NCBI GenBank assembly: GCA_016707175.1
Contig: JADJIB010000002.1
Span: 620,001 to 684,000 of the forward strand
DNA: 64,000 bases
Origin: Candidatus Phosphoribacter hodrii
GTDB lineage: Bacteria; Actinomycetota; Actinomycetes; Actinomycetales; Dermatophilaceae
Reading direction: 5' to 3'
Shown: positions 40,037 to 51,000 of the stretch, in pieces
Numbering within the stretch: the stretch's first letter is position 1
Layout: the number at the start of each line of letters is the position of its first letter
Translations under genes and position numbers: made by a program
Notes under the pieces: model-generated
The model's database searches: none
Told to the model about the DNA's origin: nothing
What the model saw: only the letters and a program-made list of their open reading frames with translations

Positions 40037-41227
40037 GCAGGGGCTCCTTGGCTGGCGGACGGCTCGGCAGAGGGTTCGGGGGCGGTCTGGCTCCGGTGCT
40101 CGGCAGGCAGGGCGGCCATCGCGTCGAGGAACGCGGTCGTCTCCGCGGGCGTGCCAGCGGTCACCCGAAGGTGGTGGGCGATCCCGACATCGCGGACGAG
40201 CACACCGCGGGCGAGCAACGCCTCCCAGGTGCGGCCAGCGTCGGCCAACCCACCGAACAGGACGAAGTTGGCATCGCTAGGCACGGGCGGGAAGCCTTGT
40301 GCTGCAAGGGTTTCCACGATGCGGTCGCGTTGGGTCTTAATGGCCTCGACCTCGGCCAGCAGGCTCGAGCGGTGCGCCAGGGCGGCCCGGGCGATCTCCT
40401 GCGTCGGGGTGGAGAGGTGGTAGGGCATCCGCACGAGGCGCAACGCGTCGACCACCTCGGGTGCGGCCACGAGATAGCCCAATCGCCCCCCGGCCAGCGC
40501 GAAAGCCTTGCTCATCGTCCGGGTCACCACGAGTTGCGGGTATGCCGCGAGCAGGCTGAGTGCCGACGGTGTGCCGGGCCTGGCGAACTCGGCGTACGCC
40601 TCGTCGACGACAACCACCGCGTCGGGCGCCGCGTCGAGCACGGCCCGGACGATCTCCAGGTCGAGCGCGGAGCCGGTGGGGTTGTTGGGCGAGCAGAGGA
40701 AGACGACATGCGGGGCCGCGGCCAGCACCTGGGCGACGACATCGCCCTCGGTCAGGTCGAAGGGCCCGTCCGGCCCGCCGCGGTGTCCGTCGACCCACGT
40801 CGAACCCATGGTCCGGCTGATGATCGGGTGCATGGAGTAGGCCGGGGTGAAGCCCAGCGCCACCCGCCCCGGCCCGGCGAAGGCCTGCACGACGTGCTGG
40901 AGCACTTCGTTGGAGCCGTTGCCCGCCCACACCTGCTCGGCCTCGACCGCCACGCCGGTCTGCTCGGTGAGCCACGCAGCGAGGTCCTCCCGCAGCGCGG
41001 TGAACTCCCGGTCGGGATAGCGGTTGAGGTCGCTCGCACACCCGGCGACGGCAGCGGTGATCGCGGCGACGACGTCGGGCGGGACGGCATAGGAGTTCTC
41101 GTTGGTGTTCAGGCGCACGGGGACGTCCAACTGCGGAGCCCCGTATGCCGTCTGGCCGCGCAGGTCGTCGCGAAGGAGCCTGGCGACCCGCTGCAGCCAC
41201 GTCAGTCGGCACCGCCGGCGCGCTCAT
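40033..41227 (-). CDS. hisC: Histidinol-phosphate aminotransferase, with a single-base shift near the N-terminus
   Basis: The main frame gives RLNTNENSYAVPPDVVAAI, the PLP region VVVDEAYAEFARPG and Lys in RTMSKAFALAGGRLGYL. The conserved N-terminus LLRDDLRGQTAYGAPQLDV is in the same frame, but that frame has no start codon between it and the hisD stop. ATG 41227 overlaps hisD by 4 nt (ATGA) and reads SAPAVPTDVAAAGRQ in another frame. So one base is missing near 41,170-41,205. With the repair it is about 398 residues. Confidence 0.9.
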
Positions 41228-42588
41228 GGCGTCGGCACCGCGTCGCCGAACCGGGCCGTGACGGCCTGGCCGTGGCCGGGCAGGTCCTCGGCCTGGGCGA
41301 GCGTGACGACGTGGTGGGCGACCCCACGCAACGCCGCCTCGTCGTAGGCGACGACGTGGATGCCCCGCAGGAACGACTGCACGGACAGCCCACTGGAGTG
41401 GACCGCCGACCCCGCCGTGGGCAGGACGTGGTTGGACCCGGCGGCATAGTCGCCCAGGCTCACTGGTGACCAGGGGCCGACGAAGATCGCGCCGGCATTG
41501 TGGATCCGGCCGGCCACCTCGGCGGCGTCGCGGGTCTGGATCTCCAGGTGCTCGGCGGCATAGACATCGCAGACGAGGATCCCGGCATCGAGGTCGTCGA
41601 CGAGGACGACCCGCGACTGACGTCCGGTGAGCGCCTCACGGATGCGCTCTCCGTGCTTGGCGTCAGGGACCCGCCGGGCCAGCGCCGCATCGACGGCATC
41701 GGCGAGCGCCTCGCTGACGGTGACGAGCACGGATGCGGCGAGGGGGTCGTGCTCGGCCTGGCTGAGCAGGTCGGCGGCGACGTGCTCGGGGTCGGCGCTG
41801 TCGTCAGCAAGGACGGCAATCTCGGTCGGTCCGGCCTCGGCGTCGATGCCGACCAGGCCCTGGACGAGACGCTTGGCGGCCGTCACCCAGATCGACCCGG
41901 GCCCGGTGATGAGGGAGACCGGCTCGCAGACCAGAGTCTCGGTGCTGCCATCGGCGTGTGTGACGGTCTCGTCGAAGCCGTAAGCGAGCATCGCGATCGC
42001 CTGGGCGCCGCCGGCGGCATACACCTCGTCGACCCCTAGCAACGCGCACGTGGCGAGGATCGTGGGGTTGGGGTAGCCGGCGAACACGCCGACGTTCTCG
42101 CGCTGCGGAGGGCTGGTGACGGCGAGCGAGCCGACTCCGGCCGCCTGCGCGGGAACGACGTTCATGACGACGCTGGAGGGATAGACCGCGAGGCCACCGG
42201 GGACGTAGAGGCCGACCCGCTCGACCGGCACCCACCGCTCGGTGACGGTGCCACCTTCGACAACGCGGGTGGTGACGTCGGCCCGGCGCTGGTCGTGGTG
42301 GACGATCCGGGCTCGCCGGATCGACTCCTCGAGTGCCGCGCGCAGGGCGGGGTCGAGTTGGGCGACCGCGGCCTCGAGCACCTCGGCGGGGACCCGCAAC
42401 TGCGGCGGGACCACCCCGTCGAACCGCTCAGACAACTCGCGCAGCGCCGCGGCCCCACGATGAGCGACGTCCTGGACGACGGGGCGCACCGCTTCGGCGG
42501 CTGCAGCCACGTCGAACTCGGCCCTCGGGAGCACCTCACGCAAGGTGCGCCGCGACAGGCGTGAGCCACGCAGGTCGGTCCGATTCAT
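41224..42588 (-). CDS. hisD: Histidinol dehydrogenase
   Basis: 454 residues. Zinc and catalytic motifs are present: GLYVPGGLAVYPSSVVMN, GPTEIAVLADDSADPEHVAA with LLSQAEHDP, and the pair EHLEIQTRDA and SVQSFLRGIHVV. It performs the last two steps of histidine synthesis. ATG 42588 is taken; GTG 42591 is directly before it and lies 7 bases after a -10-like TAGACT (42604-42599), so the operon mRNA may be leaderless. Confidence 0.95.
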   Translation of the reverse strand: MNRTDLRGSRLSRRTLREVLPRAEFDVAAAAEAVRPVVQDVAHRGAAALRELSERFDGVVPPQLRVPAEVLEAAVAQLDPALRAALEESIRRARIVHHDQRRADVTTRVVEGGTVTERWVPVERVGLYVPGGLAVYPSSVVMNVVPAQAAGVGSLAVTSPPQRENVGVFAGYPNPTILATCALLGVDEVYAAGGAQAIAMLAYGFDETVTHADGSTETLVCEPVSLITGPGSIWVTAAKRLVQGLVGIDAEAGPTEIAVLADDSADPEHVAADLLSQAEHDPLAASVLVTVSEALADAVDAALARRVPDAKHGERIREALTGRQSRVVLVDDLDAGILVCDVYAAEHLEIQTRDAAEVAGRIHNAGAIFVGPWSPVSLGDYAAGSNHVLPTAGSAVHSSGLSVQSFLRGIHVVAYDEAALRGVAHHVVTLAQAEDLPGHGQAVTARFGDAVPTP

Positions 42589-42668
42589 CACGGGGCAAAG
42601 TCTAGGCGGGTCCACCGACCTCCCCTTGGCCCGTCCACAGCCGACCGGCCACCGGCGATGATGGCCGT

Positions 42669-43451
42669 ATGCGGATCCCCACCCAGGGCCTGGTTTCGGT
42701 CGACACGACGGCTGATCTCGTCCGGCTGGGCCTCGTCCTGGCCGTCCTCGTCGCGCTCGCCGCCGCGGTGAGCCGATTGGCCGGGCTGGGCTACTCGCGA
42801 GCCCAGGTGACCGCCGCCCTGCGGGCGACGCTCCAGTTGGCCCTCGTCGGCTCGGTCATCGCTGCCGTCCTCGACTCCTGGTGGCTCACCGCCGGCTTCG
42901 CCGCCCTCATGCTCGCCGTCGCGTCGGTGACAGCCGGGCGTCGGGTCGCACCCCCGGGGTCCCGCGGCTGGATCTGGGGGTTCGTGCCCATCTGCGCCGG
43001 AGCCCTGCCCACTGCGACGATCCTGCTCGCGACCGGGGTGGTGCCTCTGGTGCCGATCGCCGTCGTCCCGGTGGTCGGCATCCTCGTCGGCGGGGCCATG
43101 ACGGCGACCACGCTTTCCGGCCGCCGGGTGGCAGACGCGTTGCGCTCGCGGCACGGCGAGGTCGAGGCGGCCCTGTCCTTGGGCCTGCTCGATCGCGACG
43201 CCCGGCTGCTGGTGTCTCGCAGCGACGCCGGGCTCGCCCTCGTCCCCGGTCTGGACCAGACCCGAACGGTCGGGTTGGTGACCCTCCCGGGCGCCTTCGT
43301 CGGGATGCTGCTCGGCGGCGCAACGCCCCTGCAGGCGGCCGCGGTCCAACTCGTCGTCCTCGTGGCCCTGCTGCTCGTCGCCGTCGTCGCCACGGCGATC
43401 ACCCTGGAGTTGTCCGCCCGCGGGACCTTCGCCGGGCCGACTCAGCCCTGA
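42669..43451 (+). CDS. UPF0014 family permease (FetB-like)
   Basis: 260 residues with about seven membrane segments. Family stretches are YSRAQVTAALRATLQLALVG, PLVPIAVVPVVGILVGGAMT and QTRTVGLVTLPGAFVGMLLG. The E. coli member FetB works with the ATPase FetA in iron export; no ATPase gene is adjacent here. It is divergent from hisD (about 80 bases) and ends overlapping the S9 peptidase stop by 10 bases. Confidence 0.85.
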   Translation: MRIPTQGLVSVDTTADLVRLGLVLAVLVALAAAVSRLAGLGYSRAQVTAALRATLQLALVGSVIAAVLDSWWLTAGFAALMLAVASVTAGRRVAPPGSRGWIWGFVPICAGALPTATILLATGVVPLVPIAVVPVVGILVGGAMTATTLSGRRVADALRSRHGEVEAALSLGLLDRDARLLVSRSDAGLALVPGLDQTRTVGLVTLPGAFVGMLLGGATPLQAAAVQLVVLVALLLVAVVATAITLELSARGTFAGPTQP

Positions 43452-45550
43452 TCTGCGGCGCCCAACAGATCGAGCAGCACCGCCCACTCCCAGGCGATCT
43501 CACGCCAGGCCTGATAGCGCCCCGAACGCCCCCCGTGACCCGAGGTGAGTTGCGTGCGCATGAGGAGCGGGCGGCATACCGGATCGTCGGTCACCCGGTC
43601 GCGAAGCCGCGCCATCCACTTGGCGGGTTCGGTGACGAACACGCGGGTGTCGTTGGCGCTCGTCGTGATGAGCAGCGCCGGGAAGTCGCCGACCGGCACG
43701 GTCTCGTAGGGCGAGTAGGAGGCGATGAGGTCGTATGCCGCGGGGTCGGCGATCGGGTCGCCCCACTCCTGCTGCTCGGTGATCGTCAGCGGCAGGCTCG
43801 GGTCGAGCATCGTCGTGAGGACGTCGACGAAGGGCACCTGGGCGAGCACGGCCCGGAACCGCGCGGGGGCCTGCGTCGCTGCGGCGGCGACCAACAGTCC
43901 ACCGGCCGAACCTCCCTCTGCAGCAACCCGATCGGCTGCCGCCCAGCCCTGGTCCACCAGCGCGTCGGCGCAGGCGAGGAAGTCGGTGAAGCTGTGGGGC
44001 TTGTGCTCCAGCCGGCCCTGGACATACCAGTCCCAGCCCAACTCGGTGCCACCCCGGACGTGGGCGATCGCGAAGACGACCCCGCGGTGCAGCAGCGAGA
44101 GCCGGGCGACGGAGAACCACGGGTCCGACGGGATGCCATAGGCGCCGTAGCCGTAGAGCAGGACGGCCGCCGTCCCGTCGGGGCGCACGTCGGCGTGGTG
44201 GACGAGCGACACCGGCACCGCCACCCCGTCGGGCGCGGTGGCCCAGATCCGGGTCTCCCGAAGTGCGCTGAGGTCGACCCCCGGCACCGGGTGCGCCTTG
44301 AGCAGCAACAGGGTGCGGGCCCTCACGTCGTAGTCGTAGATCGCCGGAGGCGTGGCCATGGAGGTGTGCGCGACCTGGACCGTCGGCGACGCCGGGTCTG
44401 GCGTCGAGCCCAGGGTGAGGGTGCCGGTCTCGCCGGGGAAAGTGAGGTCGTGCGGCATACCGAAACCGCCCGGCCCCTCGCCCGTCACCGGCACGAAGCG
44501 CAAGGCGGTGAGCCCGTCGACGCGCAGGCTGAGGACGACGAAGGTCGCGAACGCGTCCATGCCGGTGACGAACTCGTCGGGCGTGGTCCAGCCGAGGTCG
44601 ACGAGGTCCTCGACCGGGGCTCCGGCGCAGGGCAGCCAATCCACCTGGAAGTTGGCGCGGCCCGCGTTGTGCAGGACGAGCAGGCCGTCGGCGAGCGGGT
44701 CGACGTCGTAGATGACCTCGTCCCGCCGGGGCAGGACGCTGCGCGGCGCCTGCCTCGGGTCGGCCGCATCGATGAGCCACACCTGGGCGGCCGTCTTGGA
44801 GGTCGCGCTCAGGACGATCCACCGATCGTCGGCTGTGGCCCCCACGCTGAGGAAGAAGCGCTCGTCCGACTCGGCGAGGACCAACTCGTCGGCCTCGACC
44901 GCCGTGCCCACCTCGTGCCGCCAGATCTCGTGGCTGCGCCAGGAGTCGTCCAGCCGGGTGTAGAAGATGTGGCGGTTGTCCAGCGACCAGGCCAGCGGGT
45001 CGCCGATCCCCCGAACGGCGGCATCGAGGATCGCGCCGGAATCGACCTCCCGCACGACCAGGTCGTAGCGCTCGTCCCCTTCACGATCGGCCGACCAGGC
45101 GAGCAGTCGCCCGTCCGGGCTCATCTCGCTCGCACCGACGGCGAAGAAGTCGGCGTCGCCGGCCTCGACGTTCTCATCGAGAAGGACCTGCTCGTGTGCC
45201 GGGGGCGTCTGGCCATCGAGGACGGGACGGTCCGGCGAGTCGCTGATCGCGACCCGGGCGTGGACGGGATACTCGGCGCCCTCGATGGTGCGGCCGTAGT
45301 ACCACCACCCGCCATGGCGGACAGCCACCGACAGGTCGGTCTCCACCGTCCGCGACTTCAACTCGCCGACGATCCGCTCGACGAGCGGGTCCAGATGGCC
45401 GGTGCGCTCCGCGGCATACGCGTTCTCGGCTTCGAGGTAGGCGCGCAGCCGGGGATCGTCGCGGTCGGCCATCCACGCGTAGTCGTCGAGGACCGCATGC
45501 CCGTGCACGATGCGCGACTGCGGCTCGCGGGGGGCACGGGGCGGTTGCAT
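43442..45550 (-). CDS. S9 family peptidase (oligopeptidase B type)
   Basis: 702 residues. Residues about 1-400 form a beta-propeller (SPDGRLLAWSADREGDERYD; KTAAQVWLIDAAD). The C-terminal alpha/beta-hydrolase has RGGTELGWDWYVQG, catalytic Ser in AAEGGSAGGLLVAAAAT, Asp in TTSANDTRV and His in LTSGHGGRSGRY. It cuts short peptides after basic residues if it is true oligopeptidase B. No signal peptide, so cytoplasmic. ATG 45550. Confidence 0.9.
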   Translation of the reverse strand: MQPPRAPREPQSRIVHGHAVLDDYAWMADRDDPRLRAYLEAENAYAAERTGHLDPLVERIVGELKSRTVETDLSVAVRHGGWWYYGRTIEGAEYPVHARVAISDSPDRPVLDGQTPPAHEQVLLDENVEAGDADFFAVGASEMSPDGRLLAWSADREGDERYDLVVREVDSGAILDAAVRGIGDPLAWSLDNRHIFYTRLDDSWRSHEIWRHEVGTAVEADELVLAESDERFFLSVGATADDRWIVLSATSKTAAQVWLIDAADPRQAPRSVLPRRDEVIYDVDPLADGLLVLHNAGRANFQVDWLPCAGAPVEDLVDLGWTTPDEFVTGMDAFATFVVLSLRVDGLTALRFVPVTGEGPGGFGMPHDLTFPGETGTLTLGSTPDPASPTVQVAHTSMATPPAIYDYDVRARTLLLLKAHPVPGVDLSALRETRIWATAPDGVAVPVSLVHHADVRPDGTAAVLLYGYGAYGIPSDPWFSVARLSLLHRGVVFAIAHVRGGTELGWDWYVQGRLEHKPHSFTDFLACADALVDQGWAAADRVAAEGGSAGGLLVAAAATQAPARFRAVLAQVPFVDVLTTMLDPSLPLTITEQQEWGDPIADPAAYDLIASYSPYETVPVGDFPALLITTSANDTRVFVTEPAKWMARLRDRVTDDPVCRPLLMRTQLTSGHGGRSGRYQAWREIAWEWAVLLDLLGAADQG

Positions 45551-45764
45551 CCGGTCACTCTAGTGAGCGTCGGACAGGGGGAACCGCGGCGGGTATGCCG
45601 TGTCAACACGACCCACCCACCGCGGCTATTCCCCCTCCACCGCACCGACCCACGCGTCGTCTCCCCACGACAGGCGAATCGACGAAACGGCGAGGAAGCC
45701 CCTTTGAACCATGGCAAACAGGTAAACCCCCGAAAGCCCCCAGGTTCATACCTCCCGGAGGGGA
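45551..45764. other. Gene-free gap with hairpins
   Basis: 214 bases between the RluA-type gene and the S9 peptidase gene, both on the minus strand. It contains a long hairpin with arms at 45576-45589 (AGGGGGAACCGCGG) and 45620-45636, with one GTATGCCG word (45593) in its loop. A smaller hairpin CCTCC/GGAGG is near 45752-45762. Likely a terminator followed by the peptidase promoter, though no clear -35/-10 pair is seen. Confidence 0.55.
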
Positions 45765-46790
45765 TTATTCCTTAGTCTCACCCGATGGTGAAGCCACTTC
45801 AGGAATTGATCCATCAATCACAGGTGCGACAGCGAGGGTCGGCGCCGCTCCGCTCCACGGCCACGGCACCCGGTCGGACTCGAACGCCCGGGGTGTTCCA
45901 TCGACCGGGTCTCGGAAGCGCAGGCGCCGGGCAACGAGGCCCAACGGGGTCTGGAAGTCGTCCGGATCGACATCGCGGATCTCGGGGTAGAGCGGGTCGC
46001 CGCAGATCGGGATCCCCAGCCACGCGAGGTGCGCGCGAAGTTGGTGGGTCCGGCCCGAGTGTGGGCGCAGGTGGTAGAGGCCCACGCCCGCCTCCTCGTC
46101 TCGGCCGATGAGGTCGATATCGGTGCGGCTGTTGGGGATTCGATCCGCCAGGACGTGCGATTGCAGTTGCCCGTGCGGTTTGCTGAGGTGGACCTCGACC
46201 GTTGCGGGAAGCACGACGCCGGACGGCAGGGCGCCACCCTTGGGCAGCGGCGCACAGGCGAGGTAGTCCTTGTCCGCGCCGCCCGTGGCGAACACCTGCT
46301 GATAGGGACCCCGCCACCGTCGTTCGGTGGTGAGGACGAGCACCCCCGAGGTGAGCCGGTCGAGGCGATGAGCCGGGGCCAACCTCGGCAACCCCAACTC
46401 GACCCGCAGCCGCGCGAGCACGGTCTGACGGATATGGCGGCCGCGCGGCATCGTGGCCAGGAACGGCGGTTTGTCGACGACGACGATCCGCTCGTCGTGG
46501 TGCAGGACCGTCACCTTGAACGGCACCGGCACCTCGTCGGGCAGGTCTCGGTGGACCCACACCACCGATCGGGGCACGAACGGCGCGTCCGGGGCGACCG
46601 GCATACCGTCGGGGCCGACGAACTCCCCCGCGGCGAGCATCGCGTCGATCTGGTGGGGAGGCAAGGGGATCCGCTCGATCAGATGATCGCGAAGCAGAGC
46701 CCACGGCCCGCCCTGGGGCATTCGCAACCGGACCGCGTCGACCCCCTCACGTTGCGGCAGCGGGGACGGCGGGATCCCACCTCTAGCCAT
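45765..46790 (-). CDS. RluA-family pseudouridine synthase
   Basis: 341 residues. The catalytic Asp is in LAPAHRLDRLTSGVLVLTT. KVTVLHHDERIVVVDKPPFL and HSGRTHQLRAHLAWLGIPIC are the other family blocks. The N-terminal 60 residues do not look like a full S4 domain. The RNA target is not visible. ATG 46790 overlaps the AlkZ-like gene by 8 nt. Confidence 0.9.
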   Translation of the reverse strand: MARGGIPPSPLPQREGVDAVRLRMPQGGPWALLRDHLIERIPLPPHQIDAMLAAGEFVGPDGMPVAPDAPFVPRSVVWVHRDLPDEVPVPFKVTVLHHDERIVVVDKPPFLATMPRGRHIRQTVLARLRVELGLPRLAPAHRLDRLTSGVLVLTTERRWRGPYQQVFATGGADKDYLACAPLPKGGALPSGVVLPATVEVHLSKPHGQLQSHVLADRIPNSRTDIDLIGRDEEAGVGLYHLRPHSGRTHQLRAHLAWLGIPICGDPLYPEIRDVDPDDFQTPLGLVARRLRFRDPVDGTPRAFESDRVPWPWSGAAPTLAVAPVIDGSIPEVASPSGETKE

Positions 46791-47937
46791 CGACCCACCG
46801 CAGCGTGCAGGGCAACTCCCAGAACCTCCCGTATGCCGCCGCCGCCTCGTCCGCTCCCGACCGCAGGGCGCGCGAGGGCCGGGTGAAGGGCGTCACCTCG
46901 ACCGTGATCGTGCCGCGGGCCACGGCACGTCGCCAGGTCCCGACGACCGCACTGTCCGCCACCAGGGTCCCTCGGAACACGCCGTTGCCCCCAGGGACGA
47001 CCGCGCGCTCCTGCTCGCGGGTGAGTTGGGCGCTGCGGTCCTTGTAACCGAGCAACCATTCGTCGAACCCGGGCAGCAGCAGCACCGGGGACGTCTGCTC
47101 GCTCGCCGCGGGCGGGGCGTCCTCGTGGACGAGGTATGCCGCCTCCCCCAGCGTCTCCACCCGCACCCGTCCCTCGGTGGCGGCCACGGCCTCCCGGACG
47201 AGCCGCAGAGGTTGGTCGCACCAGCCGGCGAAGTCACGCTCGGTGACCGGGCCGTGGCTGGCGACATAGCGATCGGCGAGGATGGCGAGCGCCTCGGCAC
47301 GCTCCGGTCGGCGCACGGAGCCGGAACCGCAGCCCCCTGCAGCCCCGTCGGCCTCGCCCTCGGCGAGCACGAAGGTGGGCTCGAAGGAGGCTGGACCGGC
47401 CCCGGTGCGGCGGATCGGCCCTTGGCGCAACAGGCCGAGTTGATGCTGACGGACCAGGAGGTGATAGGTGCGTTGGCCGCTCGGGTCGACGCCACCCGCG
47501 GCCAGCGCGGCGGACGCCTCGGCCCGGGTCATCGCTCCGGCGCCAGTGAGGTGCTCGGTCCACAGCCGGCCGGCTCGCTCGACCACCTCGTCAATGACGC
47601 CTTCGCGCTCCAGCACCCGTGCGGCCGCCCGCATGGACGGGGCGGCCAACAGGGCGGTCAACCAGCCGGCGTCGGCGGTGGCCACCCAGTGCAGGGTGCC
47701 GCGCATCGGCCAGGTGCGGGTGAGCTCGCCCCGCTCGACGGAGGCAAGGACATCCGACACAGTGCCGCCGGTTCGCACGCCGATCGACCAGAGTCCGCTG
47801 GACAGGTCCTGGGCCTGCATGGCCAGGTGATGCTCAACGACGGCGAGCGGGGTGCGCGCAGCGACCGGGGCGAGCGGGGCCAGCCGCAGCGCGGCCAGCC
47901 GCCGGACGGCGAGGTCGCGACGCTGAGCGGGCGTCAC
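46783..47937 (-). CDS. AlkZ-like winged-helix protein (HTH_42 family, probable DNA glycosylase)
   Basis: 384 residues, GTG start. The family core has HHLAMQAQDLSSGLWSIGVR, TWPMRGTLHWVATADAGWL and VTERDFAGWCDQPLRLVREA. In AlkZ the Q-x-Q motif is catalytic; here QAQ occurs in MQAQD, so glycosylase activity on bulky or crosslinked bases is plausible. The C-terminal PVLLLPGFDEWLLGYKDRSA is also family-typical. The start codon touches a facing pair of GTATGCCG words that probably ends dnaE transcription. Confidence 0.82.
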   Translation of the reverse strand: MTPAQRRDLAVRRLAALRLAPLAPVAARTPLAVVEHHLAMQAQDLSSGLWSIGVRTGGTVSDVLASVERGELTRTWPMRGTLHWVATADAGWLTALLAAPSMRAAARVLEREGVIDEVVERAGRLWTEHLTGAGAMTRAEASAALAAGGVDPSGQRTYHLLVRQHQLGLLRQGPIRRTGAGPASFEPTFVLAEGEADGAAGGCGSGSVRRPERAEALAILADRYVASHGPVTERDFAGWCDQPLRLVREAVAATEGRVRVETLGEAAYLVHEDAPPAASEQTSPVLLLPGFDEWLLGYKDRSAQLTREQERAVVPGGNGVFRGTLVADSAVVGTWRRAVARGTITVEVTPFTRPSRALRSGADEAAAAYGRFWELPCTLRWVDG

Positions 47938-47963
47938 GGCATACCCCTGCCTCGGGTATGCCG
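47937..47963. terminator. Hairpin of two facing GTATGCCG words after dnaE
   Basis: CGGCATACCC, 7-base loop, GGGTATGCCG: a perfect 10-bp stem in the 73-bp gap between the dnaE stop (48011) and the start of the AlkZ-like gene. A terminator or attenuator role is inferred. Confidence 0.7.
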
Positions 47964-48010
47964 CGCGGCCCGGGACCGTGCGCGCGGGAACCGCCCCGCG
48001 ACCAGGCCGC

Positions 48011-51000
48011 TCAGGCGAGGCACCCTTGACCGAGGAGGGCCTTGAGGTCGCCGTAGAGAGCGGGGGACGGAGTGACGCGGTAGGTGTCGTCCAGGCGCAT
48101 GAGGACCGAGCGGCCGGGCTGGTTGAGCCGGACGTGGACCTCGGTGACGCCGGGGTGCTGGCCGAGGATGTCCCGCAACCGTTCGATCCCCGCGCCGGTC
48201 GCCTGACGCAAGCTCATCGAGAGGACGACCGGGCCGCGCGGGCCATCGGTGAGGTCGGGGACGTTGAGCTCCTGGGCGTAGATCGACACCGTGTCGTCGC
48301 GGGCGTTGACCCGGCCGCGGACCGACACGACCAGGTCGGGCACCAGCCGGGTGGCGACGTTTTGGTAGGACGACGGGAAGAACAGGCACTCGATGGCACC
48401 GTCGAGGTCCTCGACCGTGGCGATCGCCCAGAGGTCGCCCTTCTTCGTGCGCTTGAGCTGCAGGTTGGTCACCAGCCCGGCGACGGTGACTTGGGTCCCG
48501 TCAGGGCGGGGCTCGTCACCCATGAGCGAGGCGATCGAGGTGTCGGCGTGCGCGGCCAGGACGTGCTCGATGCCGAACAGCGGGTGGTCGGAGACATAGA
48601 GGCCGAGCATCTCCCGCTCGAAGGCCAGCAGGGTCGCCTTGTCCCACTCGACCTCGGGGATCGGCGGGAGCACGACGAGTTGGACCGCCTCACCGTCATC
48701 GCCGCCGAAACCGAAGTCGCCGAAGAGGGAGTCCTGACCGATCGCCTCCTGCCGCTTCTCATCGACGAGGGCATCGACGTAGGCCTCGTGGATGCGCACC
48801 AGCCCGGCGCGCTGGTGCCCGAGGGAATCGAAGGCTCCCGCCTTGACGAGCGACTCGATGGTGCGCTTGTTGAGGACGGTGGCGGGGCACTTACGCAGGA
48901 AGTCCTCGAACGAGGTGAAGTCCCCCTTCTCGGTGCGCGCGGCGATGATCGAGTCGACGACGTTGCGCCCGACGTTGCGGATCGCCTCGAGCCCGAAGCG
49001 GATGTCGGAGCCGACGGCCGCGAAGTTGCCGACCGAGGAGTTGACGTCGGGCGGCAGGACCTTGATGCCCATGTGCCGGCACTCGTTGAGATAGAGCGCC
49101 GACTTGTCCTTGTCGTCGCGGACGCTGGTGAGCAGGGCGGCCATGTACTCGGCCGGGAAGTTCGCCTTGAGATAGGCGGTCCAATAGGAGACGAGCCCGT
49201 ATGCCGCGGTGTGCGACTTGTTGAAGGCGTAGTCCGAGAAGGGGACCAGGACGTCCCAGAGCGCCTTGATGGCCGCCGCCGAATAGCCGTTGGCCAGCAT
49301 GCCGGCCTCGAAGGGGACGAACTCGGCGTCGAGGATCTCCTTCTTCTTCTTGCCCATCGCTCGGCGCAGCATGTCGGCCTTGCCCAGGGTGTAGCCGGCC
49401 ACCCGCTGGGCGATGTGCTGGACCTGCTCCTGGTAGACGATCAGGCCGTAGGTCGGTCCGAGGATCTCCGCGAGCGGCGCCTCGAGCTCGGGGTGGATCG
49501 GGGTGATCGGCTGTTTGCCGGTCTTGCGCAGGGCGTAGTTGGTGTGGCTGTTGGCGCCCATCGGCCCCGGGCGGTAGAGCGAGAGGGCCGCGGAGATGTC
49601 CTCGAAGTTGTCCGGCTGCATGAGGCGCAGCAACGTGCGCATACCGCCGCCGTCGAGCTGGAACACCCCGAGGGTGTCGGCTCGGGCCAGCAACTCGAAG
49701 GTGCCCTTGTCGTCCAGGGTGCGCGAGAGCACGTCGAGGTCGATCGTCTCGCCGCGGTTGGTCTCAATGTTGGCGATGGCGTCATCGAGGATGGTGAGGT
49801 TGCGCAGGCCGAGGAAGTCCATCTTGACCAGGCCGAGCTTCTCGCAGCTCGGGTAGTCGAACTGCGTGATGATCTGGCCGTCCTGCTCGCGGCGCATGAT
49901 CGGGATGAGGTCGGCCAGCGGCTCGCTGGACATGATGACCCCGGCTGCGTGCACACCCCACTGGCGCTTGAGGCCCTCCAGGCCGAGCGCGGTGGTGACG
50001 ACCTCACGGGCCTGCGGGTCCTCTTCGTGGACCTTGCGGAAGTCGGCGGCCTCGGCATACCGGGCATGGGACGAGTCGAAGATGCCCGACAGCGGCATCG
50101 ACTTGCCCATGACGTCGGCCGGCATGACCTTGGTCAGCCGGTCGCCCATCGCGAAGGGGTGGCCCATGACCCGGGCGGCGTCCTTGACGGCCTGCTTGGC
50201 CTTGATCGTGCCGTAGGTGACGATCTGGGCGACCCGGTCCTCGCCATAGGTGTCGGTGACGTAGCGGATGACCTCGCCCCGCCGGCGCTCGTCGAAGTCG
50301 ACGTCGAAGTCGGGCATCGACGGCCGCTCGGGGTTGAGGAAGCGCTCGAAGAGCAGCCCGTGGACGATCGGGTCGAGGTCGGTGATGCCCATGGCGTAGG
50401 CGCACATCGAGCCCGCGCCCGAGCCACGTCCCGGCCCGACCCGGATGCCGTGGTCCTTGGCCCAGTTGATGAAGTCGGCGACGACGAGGAAGTAGCCGGG
50501 GTAACCCTTGCCGAGGATGACCTCGACCTCGAAGTCAGCCCGCTCCTGCACGGCGGTCGGGATGCCGCCGGGGTAACGCTTGTGCAGCCCGCGCTGGACC
50601 TCCTTGATGAACCAGGTGGTCTCCGACTCCCCCTCCGGACAGGGGAATCGGGGCATGTAGCGACCCTCCTCCTCGGTGAAGGAGACGTCACACTGCTCGG
50701 CGACCAGCAACGTGTTGTCGCACGCCTCGGGCAACTCACGGAACAACTCGCGCATCTGCGCCGGCGACTTGAGGTAGAACTCCTCGGCGTCGAACTTGAA
50801 CCGCCCCGGGTCCATGAGCGTCGACCCCGACTGCACACACAGCAGCGCCGCGTGCGCGGTGGAGTCCTCCGCCTTCGTGTAGTGCAGGTCGTTGGTCGCC
50901 AGCAGCGGCAGCCCGAGGTCCTTGGCCAGCCGCAACAACTCGCGTTGGGTCTGACGCTCGATGGGCAGGCCGTGGTCCATGACCTCGGCGTAGAAGTTGC

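Noticed and set aside
45576..45636. Hairpin with a GTATGCCG word in the loop as a riboswitch
   Set aside because: No known aptamer core; it fits a simple terminator between two same-strand genes.
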